The position numbers were made by a program, and so were the translations under genes. From contig CAWIBS010000035.1 in the NCBI GenBank assembly GCA_963834365.1, positions 124,001-188,000 of the forward strand: a stretch of DNA of 64,000 nt, given 5' to 3'. The notes beneath the pieces are model-generated. The model saw only the letters and a list, made by a program, of their open reading frames with translations, did no database searches and had not been told where the DNA came from. The stretch comes from CAWJAP01 sp963834365 (GTDB lineage Bacteria > Acidobacteriota > Vicinamibacteria > Vicinamibacterales > Vicinamibacteraceae). Positions within the stretch are counted from its first letter, which is position 1. Every line of letters begins with the position of its first letter. This document shows, one piece after another, positions 16,944-27,430 of the stretch.

Positions 16944-19900
16944 ATGCAGAAGCTTCTCGTCGCCAATCGATCGGAAATCGCCATCCGTTGTTTCCGAGCC
17001 GGAACCGAGCTCGGCCTGCGAACGGTGGCCGTCTACAGCTACGAGGACCGCTTCTCTCTTCATCGCTTCAAGGCTGACGAGGCGTTCCAGATCGGGCCGG
17101 TCAACGGCGGGAGAGCCGGTCCGCTCGTATTTGAACATCGCCGGCATCCTCGCCGTTGCTCGTCAGAGCGGGCGTCGACGCGATTCATCCCGGGTACGGT
17201 TTCCTGGCAGAGAACGCTGACTTCGCGCGGGCCGCCGAGGCCGAGGGCATCCGCTTCGTTGGTCCGACCGCAGAACAGCTCGACATGTTCGGCGACAAGA
17301 CGGCGGCGAAGCGGTTGGCGCAGACCGCTGGGGTACCGACGATCCCGGGTACCGCGACGGCTCTGGATACGTCGGCCAGCGACGCCGACATCCGCGTCCT
17401 GGCAGACGCAATCGGCTACCCCCTGATCATCAAGGCGAGCTTCGGCGGCGGTGGCCGCGGGATGCGAGTCGTCACCCGGCCGGACGAACTCGTTGGGAAG
17501 CTGTCCGAGGCGCAGCGCGAATCGACGGCCGCATTCGGACGCGGCGACGTGTTTCTCGAGCGCTACATTCCGCGCGCGAAACATATCGAAGTCCAGATTC
17601 TCGGCGACGCTCACGGCAATCTCGTCCATCTCTGGGAACGCGACTGCTCGGTCCAGCGCCGTCAGCAGAAGGTGGTGGAGATCGCGCCGAGCATCACGCT
17701 GCCCGAGGATCTCCGGCGCGCCATCTGCGGCGCGGCCGTTGCGGTCTGCCGGCCGGTCGCCTTCAGAGCCGCCGGAACGGTGGAGTTTCTCGTCGACCGG
17801 GACCGGGATGAGTTCTACTTCATCGAGGTGAATCCCCGCATCCAGGTGGAGCACACCGTGACGGAGATGATCACGGGCATCGACCTCGTGAAGAGCCAGA
17901 TCCTCGTCGCCGACGGGCACCTCCTGCACGAGCCCCCGCTGGCCATTCCGGCGCAGGACGCGATCGACCGCCGCGGAGTGGCGATGCAGGTTCGGATCAC
18001 GACCGAAGATCCGGATCAGCAATTCATGCCGGACTACGGCCGCATCACGACCTACCGATCGCCCGGGGGCTTCGCGATCCGGCTGGATGGCGGCAACGGC
18101 TTCGCGGGCGCAGTCATCACACCGTACTTCGACTCGCTGCTCGTGAAGCTCACGACCTGGGGCACGACCCTCGCCGAGGCGGTGGGACGCTCCGACCGCG
18201 CGCTGCGCGAGTTCCGCATCCGCGGTGTGAAGACCAACATCGCGTTCCTCCTCAACCTGCTCGCCCATCCGACGTTTGGCTCCGGCGCAGCCACGACGAC
18301 GTTCATCGACGATACGCCGGAGTTGTTCCAGAGCCGCGCGCCGCGGGATCGCGCGACGAAGATCCTCGCCTACCTCGCCGACGTCATCGTCAACGGTCGG
18401 GCGGACGTGAAACAGCGCTACGACCCGGCACGAGTCCTGCCCACTCCCGTGCCGCCGCCGACGGAGGGTCTCAGCCGCCCACCGGACGGGCTGCGCCAGC
18501 AACTGCTCGAGATCGGACCCGAGCGGCTCGCGCAGCGGATCCGCGACGAGCCACGACTGCTCATCACCGATACGACGCTGCGGGACGCGCACCAGTCGCT
18601 GCTCGCGACGCGCGTGCGCACCTACGACATGCTGGCCATCGCGGACACGATCGCCCACCGGCTGTCGAATCTGTTCAGCGTCGAGATGTGGGGGGGCGCC
18701 ACGTTCGACACGTCGATGCGGTTCATCCAGGAGGATCCCTGGGACCGCCTGATCGAGCTGCGGCGGCGCATCCCGAACGTGCTCTTTCAAATGCTGCTCC
18801 GCGCGAGCAATGCGGTCGGCTACACGTCGTACCCCGACAACGTCGTCCGCGCCTTCATCAAGAGGAGCGCCGCCGACGGGATCGACGTGTTTCGAATCTT
18901 CGACTCGCTGAACGGCACCGAGAACATGCGCGTGCCGATCGAGGCCGTGCGCAACGATACCCACGCGCTCTGCGAAGCCGCCATCTGCTATACCGGGGAC
19001 ATCCTGGATCCCGCCCGCACGAAATACAGCCTGCAGTACTACGTTCGCCTGGCGAAGGAACTGGTCGCGATGGGCACGCACGTCTTGGGGATCAAGGACA
19101 TGGCGGGGCTCTGTACGCCGTACGCCGCATTCGCGCTCGTGAAGGCGCTCAGAGAGGAAGTGGGTGTGCCGGTCCACTTTCACACCCACGATACGAGCGG
19201 TATCGCCGCGGCGAGCGTGTTGCGCGCGGCCGACGCCGGGGTGGACATCGCCGATGCGGCCATCGCCTCGATGAGCGGGATGACGAGCCAGCCATGCCTC
19301 AACTCACTCGTCAAGGCGCTGCGGCACACGGATCGCGACACCGGCCTCGACCTGCCGGCGCTCGACGAGAGCAGCCGGTACTGGGCGGCCGTCCGGGAGC
19401 TGTACTACCCATTCGAAGAGGGGCTCAAGGCGCCGGAGTCCGACGTGTATCACCACGAGATGCCCGGAGGTCAGTACACGAACTTGAAGCAGCAGGCCAA
19501 GAGCCTGGGGCTGGAGCGCAGGTGGCAGGAAGTGTGCGATGCCTACGCCGCTGCCAATCAGCTCGTCGGCGATATCGTCAAAGTGACCCCCTCGAGCAAG
19601 GTCGTGGGGGATCTCGCGCTCTTCATGGTGACCAACGGCCTGACGATGGAGGGCGTCCTGGGCGCGCAGACGCCGCTGCACTTCCCGCAGAGCGTCGTCG
19701 AGATGATGCAGGGCCTGCTGGGGCAGCCGGAGGGCGGGTGGCCGCGCGCCTTTCAGGAGGCCGTGCTGCGCTCCGCGCACGCGCAGCCCCTCGAGGGCAG
19801 GCCGGGCGCGTCGTTGCCGCCGGCCGATTTCGAGGCGGCCGCCCGTGCCCTCCTCGTGCAGACCGGTGACGCGCCGCGCGAGGAGGACATCCTTTCGTCC

Positions 19901-20411
19901 TTACTGTATCCGCACGTCTATGCCGAATTCGCGAATCACTGTGCAGCAGTACGAGAACACCTCGGTGATTCCGACCGTGAATTTCTTCTATGGGCTGCGG
20001 GCCGGCGAGGAAGCCGCTATCGAGATCGAACGGGGCAAGACGCTGATCGTCCGGTATTTCACCACCGGCGCCACGCACAGCGACGGCACGCGCACCGTCT
20101 TCTTCGAGCTGAACGGACAGGCGCGCGAGGTCAACGTCGTCGACCGGTCGGTCGAGGGGGTCGTCAAGCGCAACTCGAAAGCGGATCCCGACAACGCGAA
20201 CCACGTCGCGGCCCCGATGCCCGGGAAGGTGTCGACGGTCGCGGCGCGGAAAGGGCAGCCTGTCAGCGCGGGCGAGCGGCTGCTCTCGATCGAAGCGATG
20301 AAAATGGAGACCGCCGTCTACAGCCCGCGCGACACGGTCGTGACGGAGGTGCTCGTCGCGCCGGGCGCAACCGTGGAAGCGCGCGACCTCCTCGTCGTCC
20401 TCGAAGGATAG
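16944..20411 (+). CDS. pyc: pyruvate carboxylase (three single-base insertions)
   Basis: This biotin enzyme makes oxaloacetate from pyruvate, bicarbonate and ATP. Domains run in the usual order over about 1156 codons, the normal length. The biotin carboxylase starts MQKLLVANRSEIAIRCFRAG and has the ATP-grasp loop SFGGGGRGM. The carboxyltransferase has ITDTTLRDAHQSLLATRVRT, and the lysine region is KDMAGLCTPY. The biotin carrier has EAMKMET. Three slips break the frame: an extra base near 17120 (after QIGPVNGG), an extra G near 17167 (before VDAIHPGYG) and an extra G near 19945 (after EFANHC). Removing each base restores the expected protein, so sequencing error is more likely than loss of function. 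It starts 12 bases after the lactamase-fold gene. Confidence 0.92.
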
Positions 20412-20463
20412 GGTCGAGCTGCCCGCTGCCAACGCCTCCGAGTGTCTACGGCACCATCCGCTC

Positions 20464-20799
20464 CTAAGGGTCGGACCGCTTTCCTGCTTCGGTATTCAGT
20501 TGCGTCACGTCGAGCCGCGCTTTGCGGGGATCGGGGCCGGCGCTCGCGGAGCCATCGGGCCGGAAATCGAAGATCAGGTCCCTGCGGGGGTCGTGTCGTG
20601 GCCAGGCCGGCAGGCCGGCACCGTTCGGGTCGCCCGTCCGGGCGAAGTTGACCCAATAGCTGTGCGCTATCCGGGAGACTGCCTGATAACGCGCCGCGGC
20701 GCCAACGCTCGTCGCGGCCGCCAGCGCGGCCAGCGAGCACAATAGAAGTCTGGTCACCCTCGATACCGCCGTGGCTCTCTCGTCACGTTCTGCGCGCAT
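20464..20799 (-). pseudogene. carboxylesterase type B remnant: signal peptide joined to C-terminal tail
   Basis: A signal peptide (VTRLLLCSLAALAAATSVGA) is followed directly by the last 70 residues of a type B carboxylesterase (SRIAHSYWVNFARTGDPNGA, then GLPAWPRHDP and LIFDF). The alpha/beta-hydrolase core with the nucleophile Ser and catalytic Glu/His is absent. The reading frame is open across the junction, so an internal deletion of roughly 450 codons is the simplest origin. The ATG at 20799 has GAGAGG upstream. No esterase activity is expected. Confidence 0.7.
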
Positions 20800-20988
20800 A
20801 CCTCTCGCTTTGCTTGTCAGCACGATCGGGCTCCAAAGGGAACCAAATCCCCGATCGGCGCGCGAGACCATGGAAATCGACGCGCAGTGCCAGGTTGTCG
20901 AGGACCCACACGCCGCCGAGCGGCGAAGGTGGGAGCGGCTTCATCTGTAAGACAGTGCTCCCCGGCGACGACCGCCAGGGACGGCCGG

Positions 20989-22020
20989 CTATCGGCCGGC
21001 GCCGGAGGCGAATCCCTCGGCCAGGAGCCGGGCCGTGTCCTTCATGGGAGCGCTGCCAAAGAAACGCGCGTACTCCCGGCTGAACTGCGACGGGCTCAAG
21101 TAGCCGACGCGACGGCACGCGTCGCCCGCGTCCATCTTCTGGAACAGCATCAGCCGCCGCGCTTCGTGCAGCCGAAGGACCTTCTGGTATTGGAGCGGGC
21201 TCATCGAGGTCACCGCCTTGAAGCGCTCATGGAACGAGGAGGCACTCATGCGCACCGAGGCGGCCATCTCCTCGACGGTGACAGGTTGCGCGAAATGCGC
21301 GCGAATCCACGACACCGCTTCGGCAATCTGATGCACGCCGGACTTCGGCTCGCCGATCTGGGCGACACGCGGGCCAATCGACGTGCGCAGCAACCGAATC
21401 AGGATCTCGTCGACGACGAGCGGTCCGAGGAGATCCGCATCCTCGGGGCGCGCCATCAGATCGAGCAGGCGCGAGACGGCGTCGATGATGTCGTCGGTCG
21501 CGTGTCCGACATACAGCCCGCGAGTGTCTGACGGCTTGGGGATGCCGCGCGGGTAGACCCGCGCGGTGAGTTCTGCCACCCGCGTGGGATCCAGGTCCAG
21601 TTTGAAGCCAAGAAAGGGATCCCGCTGGCTGGCTCGCGTGACCTGCCCGGAGACGGGCAGATCGACGGCGAAGACGAGCATGCGTGCGGGATCGTATTCG
21701 AGCACCTCACTCCCCAGCATCACGACCTTGGCGCCCTGCGCCACGATGCACAGGGAGGGCCCCAGCGTGGCGTGAACGGGCTCGGACGTGATGCGCGCAC
21801 GGCGCAGGGCATACGTTCCCGGGAGCCGAAGCGGAAACACCCCGTCATGCGGCGCGTAGCGCGCGATCAGGTTGGCCAGCCGCCGCAGCGCAATGCGCCC
21901 GGGGCCGCGAGGCTCAGGTCGTTGAGCGAGATGTCGTGCGCTGATGGCGCGGAATCGCGTCGCGGCTGCGACGGGACTGCAGCCCATCGGCGTGTCGGAC
22001 ACGACGGCGCGTGCGTTCAC
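20989..22020 (-). CDS. AraC family transcriptional regulator
   Basis: This 343-residue protein has an AraC-type N-terminal domain (about residues 60-210, including PSLCIVAQGAKVVMLGSEVL) and a C-terminal double HTH (about 240-335: VTVEEMAASVRMSASSFHER and RRVGYLSPSQFSREYARFFG). It is divergent from the alpha/beta hydrolase at 22281 and probably regulates it, since this AraC subgroup often sits opposite oxidoreductases or hydrolases. The start is uncertain: GTG at 22020 has no Shine-Dalgarno sequence, and an ATG at 21987 is the alternative. Confidence 0.85.
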   Translation of the reverse strand: MNARAVVSDTPMGCSPVAAATRFRAISARHLAQRPEPRGPGRIALRRLANLIARYAPHDGVFPLRLPGTYALRRARITSEPVHATLGPSLCIVAQGAKVVMLGSEVLEYDPARMLVFAVDLPVSGQVTRASQRDPFLGFKLDLDPTRVAELTARVYPRGIPKPSDTRGLYVGHATDDIIDAVSRLLDLMARPEDADLLGPLVVDEILIRLLRTSIGPRVAQIGEPKSGVHQIAEAVSWIRAHFAQPVTVEEMAASVRMSASSFHERFKAVTSMSPLQYQKVLRLHEARRLMLFQKMDAGDACRRVGYLSPSQFSREYARFFGSAPMKDTARLLAEGFASGAGR

Positions 22021-22280
22021 GCGCGGGCGGAGGAGTCGGCAGCATGGTGGCTATCGTACAGCCACCGCGGACGCGATGTTTGCCGAAACCTGCGAGACAA
22101 GCGGGTGATTGCTTCCAAATCGCGGAGGAATAGGCAAGAAACGCCGGATGCTGCCCGGTACGCTGATCGTCGTCGATCGATCCGGCGCCACGGCACGCCT
22201 GCACGTGCCGGCACAGCAGCGGCGTCCGTGCGCCAACGTGATTCACCTGGGCAGGATGAAATGTCTCGTGAGGTCAGCCG

Positions 22281-23397
22281 ATGTCGCTACGAGAGGAGAT
22301 GTCGAGTGTCGCGATCCTGATGTGGTGCTGCGCTCTTCCGATGGCGTCCTCGGCCTGCCGGTCGGCGTGCACGGCGCAGGCCCTGAAGGATGTTCAGACT
22401 CCTGACACGCCCCTGGTGCTCAAGGCGCAGGGCAGCTTCTTCGTGGGCGGCGAGAAGGTTGAACAGACGCAAGGTGAGCTGGGCGACCTCGGCCCTGGGG
22501 GGCACATCACCGTCAACCAGATGTACGTGCGGTACATGGTGCCGCAGGGCGGTGACGACAACGTGCCCGTGGTGATGGTTCATGGCGCGACCCTGACGGG
22601 CAAGTCCTGGGAGACGACGCCGGACGGCCGAATGGGCTGGGACGAATACTTCGTCCGCAAGGGCCATCCCGTGTACGTGCCGGACCAGGTGGGACGCGGG
22701 CGTTCGGGTTTCAATCAAGCGGTCTTCAACAACGTCCGCGCGGGCTCGGCGCCGGCGAACAGCCTGCCTCGCTGGCTGCGATTCAGCGACGAGGGCGTGT
22801 GGCCGAACTTCCGCTTCGGCGCGAAACCGGGCGCGCCCTTCCCGGACAGCCAATTCCCCGTGACCGCCGTCGACGAGCTGTCCAAGCAGGGCGTGCCAGA
22901 CGTCAGTTTTGGCGGCGTGCCCACACCCAACCCGACGTTCAAGGCATTGTCGGATCTCGCGAGTCAGGTGAATGGCGCGGTGTTGATGGGACACTCGCAG
23001 TCCGGATCGTTTCCGCTGGAAGCGGCGCTGATCAATCCCGCCGTTGCGAAAGGTCTCGTGCTTGTCGAGCCTGGCAGCTGCCCGCCAAAGTACACCACCG
23101 AGCAGATCGCCGCCCTGGCGAAGGTGCCGATCCTCGTCGTCTTCGGTGATCACCGCGATACCCCGACAGGCCTCCCGACGCTGCCCACGTGGCAAGCAAC
23201 GTTTCGAGGCGTGCCAGGCCATGATCGGCCGCCTCAAGGCCGCAGGCGGTCAGGCGGAGATGCTCAACCCGCCGGAGCGCGGCATCCGCGGCAACAGCCA
23301 CATGATCATGCAGGACAAGAACCACCTGCAGATCGCCGATCTCATCCTGCGGTGGATCGATGAAACGGTCAGCAAGCAGCGTGTGGAGAAGAAATGA
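22281..23397 (+). CDS. secreted alpha/beta hydrolase (one-base insertion)
   Basis: This esterase-like alpha/beta hydrolase has a cysteine-containing signal sequence (MSSVAILMWCCALPMASSAC), an oxyanion region VVMVHGATLTG, nucleophile elbow MGHSQSGSF and likely catalytic His in GIRGNSHMIMQDKNH. An extra G near 23205 interrupts the frame: PTWQATFRG should read PTWQQRFEACQAMIGRL. The intended protein ends at TGA 23395-23397. GAGG lies seven bases before the ATG at 22281, and an ATG at 22299 is also possible. The next small frame overlaps the stop as ATGA. Confidence 0.82.
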
Positions 23398-23528
23398 AGC
23401 GCGTCGTGGCTCTCACGGGCAAGGCCGCCATCGGCCGGCCGGCCGACGTGCTGGAGATGCCTGACGGATCGATTCTGGTCAGCGACGACTCCGGCAATCG
23501 TCTGATCCGTGTCAGCTACGCTCAGTAG
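23394..23528 (+). pseudogene. C-terminal remnant of a sorbosone/glucose-dehydrogenase-like beta-propeller
   Basis: This frame of 44 codons starts in an ATGA overlap with the hydrolase stop. Its second half (GRPADVLEMPDGSILVSDDS followed by GNRLIRVSYAQ) is the typical last blade of L-sorbosone dehydrogenase or other PQQ-type sugar dehydrogenases. The rest of such a protein (over 350 residues) is absent. It may be translated by coupling, but a single blade cannot be an active enzyme. Confidence 0.65.
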
Positions 23529-23578
23529 CAATCGTTGGGGACCGCGGCGAGTGATACCGGCTGTGGGGGAAGGCAGAC

Positions 23579-24815
23579 ATGACCCGCTTCACGGCGACGC
23601 TCACGATCCTGACTCTGCTCGCCACGGCATCCACGGAGGCTCAGACGATCATCGTCACGCGGGCCGGCTCTCGCGCGGTTCGGCCGGGAGCCTGCGGAGA
23701 ACTTCACGGGTGGGGTCCGTGTCGAGATGCTGTTCGAGGCGGTCGACCCCTCACACGCCAGCGGCGGGTCCGTCACGTTTGACCCCGGCGCCCGCACGGC
23801 GTGGCACGCACATCCTCGAGGTCAAATCCTGATCGTCACGGCCGGCGCCGGCCGCGTCCAGCGATGGGGCGACCCCGTCGAAGAGATTCGAGCGGGAGAC
23901 GTCGTCCGGATCCCGGCGGGCCAGAAGCACTGGCATGGAGCGTCGCCGAACGCGTCGATGACGCATACCGCCATCAGCGAACATCGCGACGGCACGGTCG
24001 TGCAGTGGATGGAGAAAGTGAGCGACGAGCAGTACAACGCTGCGCCGCGACGCTCGGAAGGAAGCGCACAGCCAGGAACGCAACCAGAGGTCAGGTCTGA
24101 GGAACCTCGCTCGGCTTCCCCGCAGAGTACGCCTCGTCCGTCGGGAGCATTACAGCAGAAGCTCGCGCCCGGCCTCGCGACGCTCACCGACGATGTGCTC
24201 TTCGGCGACGTGTGGAGGCGTTCTGAGTTGTCGCCACGCGACCGCAGCCTTGTGACGATCACCGTCTTGATTGCCACCGGAAAGCCGGCGCAGCTTGCCG
24301 GTCACCTGAACCGAGCGCTCGGCAACGGCGTCCAGCCTTCCGAGGCCTCGGGTCTTCTCGCGCATCTGGCGATCTACTGCGGCTGGCCGAGCGCCGTTTC
24401 GGCACTCGAGGTGTACGAGCAGGTCTACACCGCGCGGAAGGTCGACACCGCTGCGTTGCGCGCGGTGGGTCCACGGCTTCCGGCGCCCGCGTCCGACGGG
24501 GCACGAGCCAGGGCGGTGACGGACGAATTCGAGGGTATCGCGCCGAAGTTCGCGCAGCTCACCAACGACGTGGTCTTCGAGGACATGTGGCGACGGTCCG
24601 ATCTCACGCTGCGGGATCGGAGCCTGGTGACCATCGCCGCACTCGCCGCGATGGGAGACGTTGATCAGCTCGATGGCTACCTGCGCCGCGGAGTGGAGAG
24701 CGGCCTGACCCGCGCGGAAATCACCGAGGCGTTGACTCACCTGGCCTTCTACGCCGGCTGGAGCAAAGCGACTCGCGCGATGACGGCGGTGACACGGTCG
24801 CTCGGCAAAGGGTGA
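23579..24815 (+). CDS. secreted cupin fused to two carboxymuconolactone-decarboxylase-like domains (one-base insertion)
   Basis: A signal peptide (MTRFTATLTILTLLATASTE) is followed by a cupin domain (HAHPRGQILIVTAGAG with metal-type histidines, then AGQKHWHGA). After a Ser/Pro-rich linker come two tandem CMD/AhpD-like domains: LTDDVLFGDVWRRSELSPRD and LTNDVVFEDMWRRSDLTLRD, each followed by RSLVTI. The two CMD units are clearly duplicates. Neither has the CxxC of AhpD peroxidase-type members, so redox activity of that kind is not expected. The frame slips near 23690, where removing one G restores RPGPAENFTGGVRVEMLFEA. The substrate is unknown. Confidence 0.82.
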
Positions 24816-24861
24816 GTGTCGTGCGCTTTCTCCTCGCTGTGGTTGTCGCCGCGGGCCTTGG

Positions 24862-26922
24862 CTACGGGGACGAATCGATCCAGACGATCATCTCGCCCAG
24901 TCCGCGATTGCCCCAGATCGCGTAGGGGACAGCGGTCAGCGCGACCCGTTTCGACGGCGACGCATGCACCGGCTGATAGAGCCGTCGATCCCAGTCGGCC
25001 GCTTGATGCACCAGCCCCTCGGTCGTCACCATCACCACCCCGCCGGCCAGGCCGGGATCGAATCGACTGTGGAACGTAGCGCCCGCTGGCAAGGACGCGT
25101 CGCGAAGCGGAACCGGATTGTCGGCCTGTTCAAGAGCGTAGAGCAGCGGACCCCGGCGCAGCGCGATCTTGCCCTGCGCCTGCAACACCTTCGGATGAGC
25201 GGCGAGCCGTTGCACCTCCATCGGCAGCGACAATTCCACCGTATCACCGCTCTTCCACTGCCGCCGGATCGCCGCATAGCCTCGCGCCACCTGAGGCGAC
25301 ATGGTGGAGCCATTCACGCGAATGGTCGGGTTCGACGCCCATCCCGGCAACCGGACATGGAGCGTGAATTCGCGTGGCGCATCCGGCCGCACGCTGATCT
25401 TTACCTCGCCCTCCCACGGGTAGCTCGTGACCTGCTGCAGCGTGACCCGTCCGGAGTCGAGCGGAACCGTGGCCTCGCTCGCGATGAAGAGGTTCACCCA
25501 GAGCCCGTCGGTCGAGCGGCTGTAGATGTACTGACCGAGGGATGGCAGGAACCGCGCGATCGTCGTAGGACAGCACGGCACGCCGAACCAGGGCGAGCGC
25601 TTGAAGTCACCACGGCTGGCCAGCGGCGTCGCATAGCAGAAGAGATCGCCGGTGAGCGAGACGCCCGCCGCCACCGCGTTGTACAGCGATTGCTCCATCA
25701 CATCGGTGTATCTCGCATCACCCGTGAGATTGAACAGCCGGTGGTTCCAGAGCACCATCGCCGCCGAGGCGCAGGTCTCCTGATACGCATCCTCATTGGG
25801 CAGGTCGTAATCTGCGGTGAAGCCCTCGTTGTGCTCCGACGGTCCAATGCCTCCGGTGACATACATCCGATGCAGGGTCACGCTGTCGTGGAGCGCCTTC
25901 GAGGCGGCCCACAATCCCGCGTCGCTCGTCTCGTAGACCAGATCGGCCATCGCGCAGTACAGGAACATGGCCCGGACCGCGTGGCCGACCGCTTCCCTCT
26001 GCTCGCGCACCGGCAGGTGGTCCTGCGCATACCTCGTGTCGAACTTGCGCGGATCCTTCAGATAGAACCGCTCGTACCACTCTCCGATGCGAAGTGGTTT
26101 GCCGAGGAAGTCGACGGTCCGATCGGGATCGAGCTCCTTGAACTGCCGCTCGAAGATCGACGGCTTCTGACCGCGCCGGTCAATCATCGCTTTGGCGAGC
26201 TCGAGGTAGCGTTTCTCACCGGTCACCCGGGACAGCTTCACGAGCGCCAGCTCGATGCCCTCGTGTCCCGGGATGTAGTCCTTCCTGCCGGGACCGAACT
26301 CCCGGTCGAACAGATCGGCCAGACGCGTGGCGACCGTGAGGAGCGTCTTCTTGCCGGTCGACTGATAGTGGGCGACCGCGGCCTCGAACAGGTGACCGGA
26401 CGAGAAGTCCTCGTGGAAGAACGCGAAGTTCTTGAAGCGCAGCTCGGGCGCGTTGATCTGGACGAAGGTATCCAGATACCCGTCTGGCTGCTGGGCCGTG
26501 GCGATACGGGCGATGAGGCCGTCCACCTTCGCGTCGAGCGCCGGATCGGGATGCTTCGCGAGCGTCCACGACGCGCCTTCGATCCATTTGTAGAGGTCCG
26601 AATCGGCCCAGAACGGGCCGCCGAACTTTCCCGTCGCCTTCCCGGCGGCAAGGTCGAAGTTGCGGAGCCCGCCCGTGGACTCGATCTCCTTCAGGACGTG
26701 GTCGAGCGTGCGCGTGCGATTCACCTCGAGACGCGGCGCCCAGAACGAATCACGAATCGTGACGGCGGTCACCGGCAGCGGCGAGAGGCGATCCGCCGCC
26801 GGACGGAGATCGTTCGTGTCGTCAGCCGATGGTGATTGCGTGCCGAGCAGCACGCCGAGAGCCACAACGGCGATCCCAGGAACGCGCAGCCAACGGCGGG
26901 TGGCGATGCGAATCGCAGTCAC
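24862..26922 (-). CDS. GH127 beta-L-arabinofuranosidase-like glycoside hydrolase
   Basis: This 686-residue secreted protein has an N-terminal signal or anchor (WLRVPGIAVVALGVLLG) and an (alpha/alpha)6 barrel of family GH127. The retaining-mechanism residues known from HypBA1 are recognisable: the nucleophile Cys in the GVPCCPTT motif and the acid/base Glu in NEDAYQETCASAA. The family removes beta-L-arabinofuranose from plant glycans. The start is GTG at 26922 with GAGG eight bases upstream. The frame is intact over its full length, in contrast to many neighbours. Its presence fits a plant-polymer-degrading soil lifestyle. Confidence 0.9.
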   Translation of the reverse strand: MTAIRIATRRWLRVPGIAVVALGVLLGTQSPSADDTNDLRPAADRLSPLPVTAVTIRDSFWAPRLEVNRTRTLDHVLKEIESTGGLRNFDLAAGKATGKFGGPFWADSDLYKWIEGASWTLAKHPDPALDAKVDGLIARIATAQQPDGYLDTFVQINAPELRFKNFAFFHEDFSSGHLFEAAVAHYQSTGKKTLLTVATRLADLFDREFGPGRKDYIPGHEGIELALVKLSRVTGEKRYLELAKAMIDRRGQKPSIFERQFKELDPDRTVDFLGKPLRIGEWYERFYLKDPRKFDTRYAQDHLPVREQREAVGHAVRAMFLYCAMADLVYETSDAGLWAASKALHDSVTLHRMYVTGGIGPSEHNEGFTADYDLPNEDAYQETCASAAMVLWNHRLFNLTGDARYTDVMEQSLYNAVAAGVSLTGDLFCYATPLASRGDFKRSPWFGVPCCPTTIARFLPSLGQYIYSRSTDGLWVNLFIASEATVPLDSGRVTLQQVTSYPWEGEVKISVRPDAPREFTLHVRLPGWASNPTIRVNGSTMSPQVARGYAAIRRQWKSGDTVELSLPMEVQRLAAHPKVLQAQGKIALRRGPLLYALEQADNPVPLRDASLPAGATFHSRFDPGLAGGVVMVTTEGLVHQAADWDRRLYQPVHASPSKRVALTAVPYAIWGNRGLGEMIVWIDSSP

Positions 26923-27173
26923 GTGAGCGCCTCGAGATGAAAAGGAGGGCGGGACGTCAGTCCCGCCAACGGCCAGGGCGAGAGTGTACAGCGCCGATGA
27001 TGCGTCGACGCGATCGGCGTGTCAATGAGAGCTGAGGTCTGCTCGGCGAGGTCGCGATGAAAAAACATCGGCGCGGAAGGCTGCCCCAAGAGGCTGCGCA
27101 ACGTCGAGACGACCCATTTCTTGGCTTGCCGAGACGAAGCTCGCCGAAGGCGAGCGCGAAGTCGCTGATGGGC

Positions 27174-27428
27174 GACGGCTGAGGCCCACCTCGAGCACCA
27201 GAACGAGCGCAGCGAGTGATCAGCGAGGAAGCGAGGGGGACTCGACCCTGAAGGCCGAGCGCGCAGCGCGATGGCCGACGGCTGAGGCCCACCTCGAGCA
27301 CCAGAACGAGCGCAGCGAGTGATAAGCGAGGGAAGTGAGTGGGGACTCGACCCTGAAGGCCGAGCGCGCCGCGCGATGGCCGACGGCTGAGGCCCACCTC
27401 GAGCACCAGAACGAGCGCAGCGAGTGAT
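27174..27428 (-). repeat. three tandem repeats (about 103-105 bases) downstream of tRNA-Leu, carrying T-arm copies
   Basis: A 47-base core (GACGGCTGAGGCCCACCTCG onward to AGCGAGTGAT) starts at 27174, 27277 and 27382. Between the cores lie copies of GGGGACTCGACCCT (27235-27249 and 27341-27354), nearly identical to the T-arm of the adjacent tRNA-Leu and in register with it. The array therefore looks as if the tRNA 3' half plus flank was duplicated. On the minus strand the repeats also encode an Arg/Ser/Gly-rich peptide repeat (ITRCARSGARGGPQPSAI). The rest of 26923-27430 shows no gene. Confidence 0.85.
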
Positions 27429-27430
27429 GG

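Noticed and set aside
17060..19189. A 709-codon minus-strand frame opposite pyruvate carboxylase
   Set aside because: It is a compositional shadow; conserved protein sequence is only on the plus strand.
24964..26835. A 623-codon plus-strand frame opposite the GH127 gene
   Set aside because: The minus strand carries the full GH127 protein with its catalytic Cys and Glu. The plus-strand frame is an Arg/His-rich shadow.
27174..27428. A CRISPR array
   Set aside because: The repeat unit is about 104 bases with no unique spacers, only three copies, next to a tRNA and without cas genes.
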